Program-made: the position numbers and the translations under genes | Shown: piece by piece, positions 7,991 to 14,057 of the stretch | Layout: every line of letters starts with the position of its first letter | How positions within the stretch are numbered: position 1 is the first letter of the stretch | The notes under the pieces: generated by a model | What the model was told of the DNA's origin: nothing | The model's database searches: none | Seen by the model: the letters and a program-made list of their open reading frames with translations, nothing else | DNA from: Bacteroidota bacterium | GTDB lineage: Bacteria; Bacteroidota; Bacteroidia; M30B66 | Direction of reading: 5' to 3' | Length of the DNA: 19,068 bases | Assembly: GCA_947497195.1 (NCBI GenBank) | Contig: CANMGM010000010.1 | Coordinates: 1-19,068, forward strand

Positions 7991-8869
7991 ATGAACGCTG
8001 CAAATAAAATGAATTCCATGCTTAGTAGTACTGCGCTTGCAGGTAAAAGTATTGTGGTTACAGGCGGAGGTACCGGTCTTGGTCGTTCGATGACGCAGAT
8101 GTTTTTACAGTGTGGTGCCAATGTACTCATAACGTCGCGTAAGGAAGATGTTTTAAAAAAGACCTGCGAAGAGCTTTCGGGCTTTGGCGGAAAAATAGCT
8201 TATGCCGTGTGCGATGTGCGTAAGATCGACGAAGTTGAAGCAGCAATCACAAAAGCCGAAAACGAATTTGGGAACATAAACGGATGGGTGAACAACGCAG
8301 CGGGAAATTTTATAAGCCCAACCGAACGCTTAAGTCACAAGGCATTCGATACCATTGTGGATATTGTTCTGAAAGGAACCTACAACTGTACCCTAGCCGC
8401 AGGCAAAAATTGGATTGAGCAAAAATCGCCGGGTATTTTTCTGAACATCGTTACAACGTATTCTTGGACGGGCTCCGGTTATGTTGTTCCTTCGGCAATT
8501 GCCAAAGCCGGAGTTTTAGCGCTCACGCGAAGCTTGGCTGTTGAGTGGGCAAAGTATGGCATCCGTTCTAACGCAATTGCTCCCGGGCCATTTCCTACTG
8601 AAGGCGCATGGAGTCGTTTGTTTCCGGCCGATCTGGCTGCCAAGCTCGATCCGCTGCAACGCATTCCGCTTCGTCGATTCGGAGAACACGAGGAATTGGC
8701 CAATCTTGCCGCATACCTGATGTCTGATTTTTCGGCGTATGTGAATGGTGAGGTTGTTACAATTGATGGTGGCGAATGGTTGCAAGGTGGGGGAGAATTC
8801 AACAATCTGGAAGCAATTCCCTCTGAAATGTGGGATTCCATTGAACGCATGGTTCGTGGAAAAAAATAA
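7991..8869 (+). CDS. Short-chain dehydrogenase, 2,4-dienoyl-CoA reductase (NADPH) type, 292 aa
   Basis: The Rossmann fold is clear: cofactor loop TGGGTGLG (24-31), SRKEDVL after strand 2 with Arg50 favouring NADPH, and NNAAG (101-105). It belongs to the mammalian DECR1 branch rather than the general SDRs. The usual YxxxK has Ser168 where Tyr stands (SAIAK, Lys172), and the tyrosine sits 11 residues earlier, Tyr157 in TTYSWTGSGYVVPSA; this matches the Tyr199/Ser210/Lys214 spacing of human DECR1, as do PGPFPTEGAWSRL and the C-terminal GGGEFNNL segment. The reaction removes the conjugated double bond of 2,4-dienoyl-CoA in beta-oxidation of unsaturated fatty acids, in the cytoplasm. Starts at residues 7 or 10 are also possible. 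No other fatty-acid gene is nearby. Confidence 0.9.
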   Translation: MNAANKMNSMLSSTALAGKSIVVTGGGTGLGRSMTQMFLQCGANVLITSRKEDVLKKTCEELSGFGGKIAYAVCDVRKIDEVEAAITKAENEFGNINGWVNNAAGNFISPTERLSHKAFDTIVDIVLKGTYNCTLAAGKNWIEQKSPGIFLNIVTTYSWTGSGYVVPSAIAKAGVLALTRSLAVEWAKYGIRSNAIAPGPFPTEGAWSRLFPADLAAKLDPLQRIPLRRFGEHEELANLAAYLMSDFSAYVNGEVVTIDGGEWLQGGGEFNNLEAIPSEMWDSIERMVRGKK

Positions 8870-8890
8870 CGTTATCACTTGTTTAAGTAC

Positions 8891-8919
8891 TTGACAAATA
8901 ATACATTTAACTAAATTTT
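8891..8919 (+). promoter_or_regulatory. Possible promoter for the TonB-C domain gene
   Basis: TTG (8891-8893, in TTGACA) and TAAATTTT (8912-8919, one mismatch to TAnnTTTG) are 18 bases apart, in the AT-rich gap just before the ATG at 8926. Spacing and position fit a Bacteroidota promoter; motif match only. Confidence 0.35.
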
Positions 8920-8925
8920 TAAACT

Positions 8926-9390
8926 ATGAGAAGCCTAACCGCCATCGCTTGTTTTGTTTTTTCTTCGTTTTTTGCATTCGCGCAACAAGCAGAAACTTCG
9001 ACAGATTATAAAGCCCAGCCTGAGGATTTTAATTCAAAGAAGGTTGAAAAAAGTAAAAATTACAATGTAAACTACCAGATTGCCAATCAGGAGGCGTATT
9101 TCGAAGCTGGTGAAGATTCTTTGTTTCGGTATTTAATTGCAAAAATCAGCATGCCACCAGCTGCGGTATCGGCTAAGCTTAATGGGAATTCGATGATTGG
9201 CTTCCAGGTTAATTTCGATGGAAAGGTTTCAAATGCCTATGCCATTTCTAAGGTAGGCTATGGCATCGATGAACAATTGATGCAGGAGCTTCAGAAATTA
9301 AACTTCAAACCTGCAACACAAGGCAGTCTTCCGTATCGCTCGGAGGTAGTTCTCGAAATACCGGTTAAGGCAGCTTACCAGAAAGATTAA
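8926..9390 (+). CDS. Small secreted TonB C-terminal domain protein, 154 aa
   Basis: A signal peptide (MRSLTAIACFVFSSFFAFAQ) replaces the membrane anchor of true TonB. After a charged linker (21-58) the rest is a TonB-C-like fold: LFRYLIAKISMPPAAVSAKLNG (66-87), then GFQVNFDGKVSNAYAISKVGYGIDEQLM and LNFKPATQG, with VVLEIPVK as the last strand. Free periplasmic proteins of this kind are common in Bacteroidota and are thought to pair with envelope partners; without the N-terminal helix and proline-rich spacer this one cannot do classical energy transduction alone. It is apparently monocistronic. The 152 bases after it (9391-9542) contain no gene, only the left boundary of the cassette described next. 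Confidence 0.8.
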   Translation: MRSLTAIACFVFSSFFAFAQQAETSTDYKAQPEDFNSKKVEKSKNYNVNYQIANQEAYFEAGEDSLFRYLIAKISMPPAAVSAKLNGNSMIGFQVNFDGKVSNAYAISKVGYGIDEQLMQELQKLNFKPATQGSLPYRSEVVLEIPVKAAYQKD

Positions 9391-9511
9391 TACGCCATTA
9401 CAATGCCATTGAGGGTTTCGTTTGTTTCACGATCTCTCATGGCTGAATCATCATCCCGCTTGGATTGAAATTAGGGTAAACTATGTGCTCTTTTCAGCGC
9501 GTATCGGCAAG

Positions 9512-10321
9512 TTAGCAGTAAGCCGAAAATATTAATAAAAAAATGCAAAACATTTCAGAAGATTACAAAGAAAATATTCGAAAAAAAGTGGCATTATTCA
9601 CAGAGCCGACAATAGGTGACGAATGTCCCAAAAATCTTTGTTTCTGTGCATGTTTTCCCCTACTATTGTTTTTGAGAATAAACGACATACATTGTTCATT
9701 GACAGGTGGAGACTTTAACGGCATACGACACTTTTGGCTCACAGTAAATGGGCACGAGGATATCATTATTGACCCGACAATAAGACAATTTAAACCACAA
9801 GTTGAGCCTATTTATATTGGTCCAATGACTAGCGATTACACTCCAGACACTAACTCATTTAATGAAACATTTTCATGGGCGTTTAAATTTTGGGCTGAAC
9901 CTATATTAGATAGACCAAGATCCCATCAAGAAAAACCTATATGGGTTGAAGAGAGAACAAATTACTATAATGTTAAGTTTGCTATGATTCTGAATCAAGA
10001 AATCTCTCAAAAAAATACTGAAACTATTTCTTTGTATCATAATAGACTTTGTAAGTTATATTTTACGACGATATTGAAATTCTTAAAATTAAAAACACAA
10101 AACGACCATGATTATATTAGAAATTTACGAGCGACACTTCCACAAAGCTTTGAAAATTTATTAAACCTGACTAATACGGCCAACTGCTAACAGCTCCTTT
10201 GCAAAAAAGCGGTATTTTCGTTGACATGAACAACCTACAACGTACAAGCAGCATTCTTAAAAGAAACATTGCGTTTCGCAATCCGCTTCTTCGCAAAGCC
10301 GCAAAACGTTAATTAATATGG
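9512..10321 (+). mobile_element. Probable integron-type gene cassette
   Basis: The unit runs from TTAGCAGT (9512, after G9511) to G10321. It contains one ORF (9543-10190) in the same direction, with a short 31-base leader, and ends in an attC-like palindrome. The inverse core ACTGCTAAC (10183-10191) is the perfect reverse complement, over 9 bases, of GTTAGCAGT at the left boundary (9511-9519), whereas the right boundary reads GTTAGCGGC and mismatches at the seventh base. This is what integron recombination predicts, because the bases after the cut G belong to the next unit. The cassette ORF is more AT-rich than the core genes to its left. No integrase gene or attI is visible, so it would be a lone cassette or part of a cluster extending to the right. 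Confidence 0.6.
9543..10190 (+). CDS. Cassette-borne protein, possible papain/transglutaminase-like cysteine hydrolase, 215 aa
   Basis: I do not recognise a named family. The first half shows a suggestive order of residues: a cysteine cluster (Cys33, Cys35, Cys37 in NLCFCACFPL) at the start of a hydrophobic helix, GGDFNG (55-60), His63 in RHFWLTVNG, and Asp77 in IIIDPTIRQF. The pattern C ... H-x-W-x-x-x-x-G ... (I)DPT is that of transglutaminase-like and related papain-fold enzymes, where the DPT aspartate orients the histidine. The second half (about 105-215) is helix-rich, charged and lysine-rich without clear motifs. There is no export signal. The stop TAA lies inside the attC-like inverse core, as is common for cassette genes. 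The C-H spacing is short, so it may be inactive or a different fold. Confidence 0.7.
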   Translation: MQNISEDYKENIRKKVALFTEPTIGDECPKNLCFCACFPLLLFLRINDIHCSLTGGDFNGIRHFWLTVNGHEDIIIDPTIRQFKPQVEPIYIGPMTSDYTPDTNSFNETFSWAFKFWAEPILDRPRSHQEKPIWVEERTNYYNVKFAMILNQEISQKNTETISLYHNRLCKLYFTTILKFLKLKTQNDHDYIRNLRATLPQSFENLLNLTNTANC

Positions 10322-10327
10322 TTAGCG
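10185..10327 (+). repeat. attC-like recombination site (143-bp imperfect palindrome)
   Basis: Outer pair: TGCTAAC (10185-10191) with GTTAGCG (10321-10327), 6 of 7 paired. Second pair: CTTTGCAAAAAAGCGG (10197-10212) with CCGCTTCTTCGCAAAG (10283-10298), 14 of 16 paired. Near the second arm is a perfect hairpin, ATTGCG-TTT-CGCAAT (10268-10282); a small CGTTG/CAACG pair (10219-10223, 10238-10242) lies in the spacer. Two separated paired boxes with a variable spacer is the attC layout (R''-L''...L'-R'). The right core GTTAGCG departs from the classical GTTRRRY, so assignment rests on the fold and boundary logic rather than the consensus. Confidence 0.6.
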
Positions 10328-10368
10328 GCATTGCAAACTTCAAACTGGCTGCAAGAAACGAACAGAAT

Positions 10369-12333
10369 ATGAAAATACTTTTTTTTCTTTTAACGACTGC
10401 GCTTCTAACGCTAAACAGCTTCGCCCAAGAACAACACCTCGTTGACTCTTTAACAAACCTACTCAAAAACCATAATGCACACAAGCTGGAGTTGCATATA
10501 AAATCTCAATCGCTATTCGATAGCACCGCGGCAAATATTTTGAATGCACTCTCCATTGCCTATTTGAAAAATGATCAAGATAAGTCAATGGCTTATGCCA
10601 ACGAAAGCCTTGCACTATCAGAGCAAATTGGTTTTAAAAAAGGGGTTGCCAATGCTTGCAAGAGTATAGGAGGTATCAAATCTCTTAACGGAGATAATAT
10701 AACAGCTCTTTTAATGTATAATAAATCCCTCAAAATATTCACAGAAATTTCTGACAAACAAGGTATTGCAAGATTGAAAAATAAAATTGGAACCATTTAT
10801 ATAAATCAAGGCAATTACCCCGAAGCATTGAAGAATTTTTTCTTTGCCTTAAAAAGATTTGAGGAAATAGGAGATAAAAATGGTATTGCAGTTTCATACA
10901 AAAGTATCGGGCTGATTTATAATGAACAAGGCAATTTTCCGGAAGCATTGAAGAATTATTCTACTAGTTTAAAAATTTTCAAGGAAATAGGTGATAAAAT
11001 TGGCATTTCTAAATGCTTTTTGCAGATCGGATATCTTTATGAAAACCAAAACAATTATTCAGAAGCGCTTAAGAATTATCTTACATACTTGAAAACAGTT
11101 GAAGATCTTGGGGATAGGCAGGGTATTGCAGGTGCATACCTTCAGATTGGATCAATATATTCAAAGCAAGGCAATTATACTGAAGCATTAAAAATGGAGT
11201 CGGCCGGTTTAAAAATTTTTGAAGAAACAGGACGGGTGTTAGACATCGCAAGTGCGTATGGTAACATTGCTCAAATATTTATTAAACAAAAAAAATATAG
11301 TGAAGCTGCTCAATACCTTAATAAAGGATTGGCAATTGCAAAAGAGAATAATAGCTTGAGGAATTTAGTATTATTCTACCGGGATTTGGCAACATTGGAC
11401 AGTTCACAAGGTAACTTTAAGCAAGAGTTGATACATTACAAACTCTATATCAACACCCGTGATAGTTTATTAAATAAAGAGAATACAAAAAAAATTACAC
11501 AGCAGCAAATGCAGCACGACTTTGATAATAAAGAATCATTAGCAAAAGCTGATCAAGAAAAAAAAGATGCTCTTACGCAAGAGCAGATGAAGAAAGATAA
11601 ATTGGTACGTGATGGATTTATTTTTGGTAGCATTTTATTTCTATTGCTGGCAGGATTCATTTTTATGAACTTGAGAAAAACCGCTTTTGCAAAAAAGAAA
11701 TCAGAAGAATTGCTGCTCAACATTCTCCCTGTCGAGGTAGCAGAAGAATTAAAACTAACGGGCGCTGCAAAAGCAAAATCGTATACAATGGTGACGGTTA
11801 TGTTTACCGACTTCAAGGACTTCACCACTATAAGCAAATATATAAGCGCTGAATTATTGGTGGATGAAATACACACCTGCTTCAGCGCCTTCGATAACAT
11901 TATTCAGAAATATAGAATTGAAAAAATAAAAACCATTGGCGATTCATACATGTGCGCAAGCGGTTTGCCGGTAACAAATTTTTCTCATGCAGAAGATATG
12001 CTTAAAGCCGCATTTGAAATTCGAAATTTCATGCTGGCAAGAAAACAAGAAGCGCCCCTTGGAGATTTGGGAGGATTTGATATTCGCATTGGCGTTAACA
12101 CCGGTCCGGTTGTAGCTGGAATAGTAGGCGTTAAAAAATATGCTTACGACATTTGGGGCGATACTGTAAACATCGCCTCACGAATGGAATCAAGTGGTGA
12201 AGCCGGAAGAGTAAACATCAGTGGAAGCACTTACGAATTGGTGAAAGAAAAATTCAGTTGCACACATCGTGGAAAGATTCAGGCGAAGAATAATTATGAG
12301 ATTGATATGTATTTTGTTGAAGAAAATTCATAA
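10369..12333 (+). CDS. TPR-repeat, membrane-anchored class III adenylate cyclase, 654 aa
   Basis: It makes 3',5'-cyclic AMP from ATP. From the ATG at 10369: signal peptide (MKILFFLLTTALLTLNSFA), six TPR-like repeats of exactly 40 residues (about 92-331), a charged Gln/Lys coiled coil (about 370-413), one transmembrane helix (about 416-433), then LLLNILP and the cyclase domain (about 470-645). The active site is complete: metal aspartates Asp481 (FTDFKDFT) and Asp525 (GDSYMCASG), adenine-selecting Lys521 and Asp594 (YDIWGD), and Asn601 and Arg605 (VNIASRM) for the transition state. The earlier in-frame ATG at 10318 lies within the attC-like site and would mask the signal peptide. The sensor repeats are thus expected in the periplasm and the cyclase in the cytoplasm, acting as a dimer. 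It is AT-rich, directly right of the cassette. Confidence 0.93.
   Translation: MKILFFLLTTALLTLNSFAQEQHLVDSLTNLLKNHNAHKLELHIKSQSLFDSTAANILNALSIAYLKNDQDKSMAYANESLALSEQIGFKKGVANACKSIGGIKSLNGDNITALLMYNKSLKIFTEISDKQGIARLKNKIGTIYINQGNYPEALKNFFFALKRFEEIGDKNGIAVSYKSIGLIYNEQGNFPEALKNYSTSLKIFKEIGDKIGISKCFLQIGYLYENQNNYSEALKNYLTYLKTVEDLGDRQGIAGAYLQIGSIYSKQGNYTEALKMESAGLKIFEETGRVLDIASAYGNIAQIFIKQKKYSEAAQYLNKGLAIAKENNSLRNLVLFYRDLATLDSSQGNFKQELIHYKLYINTRDSLLNKENTKKITQQQMQHDFDNKESLAKADQEKKDALTQEQMKKDKLVRDGFIFGSILFLLLAGFIFMNLRKTAFAKKKSEELLLNILPVEVAEELKLTGAAKAKSYTMVTVMFTDFKDFTTISKYISAELLVDEIHTCFSAFDNIIQKYRIEKIKTIGDSYMCASGLPVTNFSHAEDMLKAAFEIRNFMLARKQEAPLGDLGGFDIRIGVNTGPVVAGIVGVKKYAYDIWGDTVNIASRMESSGEAGRVNISGSTYELVKEKFSCTHRGKIQAKNNYEIDMYFVEENS
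10642..11361 (+). repeat. Six tandem 120-bp units encoding 40-residue TPR-like repeats
   Basis: Each unit begins at a Gly-Ile/Val-Ala/Ser (or Asp-Ile-Ala) and contains the IGxIYxxQGNYxEALK core followed by a DK linker. Units start at 10642, 10762, 10882, 11002, 11122 and 11242 with no length variation. The two central units share long identical DNA stretches, so they may exchange by recombination; the last unit is more diverged. Confidence 0.85.
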
Positions 12334-12468
12334 AAATAGAAGCACGATCGCATAACAGAAGATTAACAGAAATAAATATTTTTGGCAGCTATTCATTGTT
12401 AATTCGCCTACACACAAAACGATAAACACGCTTTAATACAAGATCATTGATGAAATTAGGAATCTAAC

Positions 12469-13536
12469 TCAATCCTTAAAAATTATTTTACTTGGTTCGA
12501 GATTTATTTTTTTTTCGCCCCCGTTGGGTCCACTAATGATGTATTGAACTGCTAAATCAATTCCTAGGTGTTTTTCAAATTTACTTTTGATTCGTGCTAG
12601 CTTTTTACTTAGGGAATTGCTGTTTGATTTACACAGCGAATCAATTCCAGATTCAATGACAAGTTTATCATCACTTCTACTCAGTTGATGAACAAGTGCA
12701 CTTAGCTCTTCACGATGCTTTGAAATTTCAGACAACTTAATTCCCTCAGGATGATTCAGGAATAGAAGATAAACAGATCGTTCGAGTGGAGTTAAATTTA
12801 TTTTCAACATGCCCAATTCAGGAATATAAAGGTGCTTTAAATGTTCTTTCACAAACAAAGAAGCCGATTGTTTTAGCATTCCGTAACGCTCTTTAAACAA
12901 GAGCTGTTTGCGAATAGCCTCCATAATATCGAGCATATATCGAATGTATTGGAAAGAAACCTCTGATTTTTGAATATGCTTTTGACAATCGCTGCAGATG
13001 TCGGCAGTACGCATTTTTAAAGTGATTTCTTCTTTGCGTTCGCAGAAATCCATCATGCATCCCCTACTCGTTTTATGGAATGATGAGAATAATTGCTTGG
13101 GAGTTTGAAACATCCCATTTTTAAGCAACAATAAGCAATTTGGTAACTTATTGGATAACGAATATCGCCGTCGATGTAATAATCCCACATTTGAGTATGC
13201 ACAAAGAAATTGGATGCTCCACTTTCATCATATCCGGTAAACCAGTTGCGATGATTTCCAATATCTGTCAAAAGAATTACAATGTCCTCCTTTTTCAAGT
13301 CGTGTTTTTTTCGGTATTTTTTTACAAGGAGCCAATAAATCATCCCATGAATATTGTTCGAGTCTTTCAATGCGTGAATATCTTGGTGCATACATTTCAT
13401 CATCCATCATTTTCATTTTTTCTTGAATATGAAAACGGTCATCACCCAACTCTACAATTTTCACTTCATCAAGAACATCAATTCCTTCCGGAACATCCTG
13501 AATGAAAAAAGCATAAGGCGTGAAGAATTTATCTGT
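12469..13536 (-). pseudogene. Frameshifted gene: Cys-rich domain plus C-terminal winged-helix-like domain
   Basis: Three pieces of one protein lie in two frames. Frame 1 is open from 13536 (no ATG before residue 36; a GTG is at 13464), passing IVELGDDRFHIQEKM, and becomes nonsense near 13390-13340. The next piece (about 13380-13120, other frame) reads NNIHGMIYWLLVKKY, EDIVILLTDIGNHRNWF, FFVHTQMWDYY and PISYQIAYCCLK. The frame then returns at a run of five T (13118-13122) to KNGMFQTPKQLFSS, GCMMDFC ... ADICSDC (a C-x4-C, C-x2-C set, possibly zinc binding), and ends in LTPLERSVYLLFLNHPEGI with a C-terminal domain known to me from unnamed Bacteroidota proteins. Two frame breaks and no clear start suggest a dead gene or two sequencing errors. 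Function unknown. The 135 bases between it and the cyclase gene hold nothing recognisable. Confidence 0.65.
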
Positions 13537-13626
13537 TCAGTTTTTGCTAGAACTAATATAAACATCTACTTAGTTTAAGAGCGAATAATTGCTATAAAGA
13601 ATTAGTAACCAAAAACTTGAAATAAT

Positions 13627-13708
13627 CCAGTTTGCGCTATGTTTTCTATAGAAATAAGCATCTTATTAAAAGAGCGCTATTAACTCTAAGCATAATAGCG
13701 CAAACAGG
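13627..13708. repeat. Inverted repeat with three related arms
   Basis: CCAGTTTGCGCTAT (13627-13640) pairs with ATAGCGCAAACAGG (13695-13708) at 13 of 14 positions. A third copy, GCGCTATTA (13674-13682), pairs perfectly with TAATAGCGC (13693-13701) to give a 9-bp stem with a 10-base loop. The two foldings share the right arm and exclude each other. Confidence 0.65.
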
Positions 13709-13811
13709 ATCGGCTATTATATTAGTATCTTTTGCTTAGAATGAGTTAAACTAGTTCGGCTAATTTTGCTTTAAAATATTCAACACCAAAAGCAGATAGA
13801 AGCGCACAGCA

Positions 13812-13941
13812 TATAACAGCGCGCACCAAAAATTTGGGTATTGTGCTTAATTGAAACATTGTCGACTTTTGTTACATTCGTGCTGCTTAAAACATCTCGT
13901 TCACCAAATCCCAAACTTCTGGTTGCGCGCGAAACGTTATA
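13812..13941. repeat. Second attC-like imperfect inverted repeat (130 bp)
   Basis: Nested pairs: TATAAC (13812-13817) with GTTATA (13936-13941), perfect; GCGCGCACC (13819-13827) with GGTTGCGCGC (13921-13930), one bulged base; AAATTTGGG (13830-13838) with CCCAAACTT (13910-13918), 8 of 9. The arms enclose about 70 unpaired bases, again two boxes per side as in attC, but neither end matches GTTRRRY well and no paired cassette boundary was found. Confidence 0.5.
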
Positions 13942-14057
13942 ATCCATTTCAGTCTTTTTCTGCAGGTCTACATTGCCAAATGCCTTGCTCACGCTTCTGT
14001 CGGCAATGCACCAAAGCCCAATGTTAGCATAAAGAAAAATAATTCAAACTGTTAATG

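Larger units (their letters stand above)
13540..14057. other. Gene-poor AT-rich stretch with inverted repeats
   Basis: No convincing gene. A 70-codon open frame on the minus strand (13992-13780) runs through the inverted repeat at 13812-13941, has no ATG-linked context or recognisable domain, and ends in a cysteine-rich tail produced by the repeat arm; I treat it as chance. A further perfect 7-bp inverted pair (CATTGCC 13971-13977, GGCAATG 14002-14008) and a lone GTTAGCAT (14023-14030) resemble attC core pieces but have no matched partner. Confidence 0.6.

Noticed and set aside
8479..8878. Two open frames of about 120 codons antisense to the reductase
   Set aside because: They are fully inside a well supported gene and show no recognisable protein features.
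9391..9510. A preceding attC or attI site left of the cassette
   Set aside because: No inverse core or paired arms could be found in these bases; only the GTTAGCA boundary itself is present.
10318..10368. Upstream start for the adenylate cyclase (671 aa form)
   Set aside because: The ATG overlaps the right core of the attC-like site and would place 17 polar residues before a clear signal peptide beginning at 10369.
10642..11361. Regular 120-bp direct repeats as a possible CRISPR or satellite array
   Set aside because: The units are coding, in frame, without spacers, and translate to TPR-like helices.
12334..12468. Repeated TAACAGAA-like words after the cyclase as a possible attC inverse core
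   Set aside because: Neither copy is followed by matching arms, and neither complements the TTAGCGGC boundary at 10322.
13780..13992. 70-codon open frame on the minus strand
   Set aside because: It crosses the attC-like inverted repeat, and its Cys-rich tail comes from the repeat arm. No ATG, domain or promoter supports it.
14023..14030. GTTAGCAT as a third cassette boundary
   Set aside because: No complementary ATGCTAAC with flanking arms was found, so the match to the core is probably chance.
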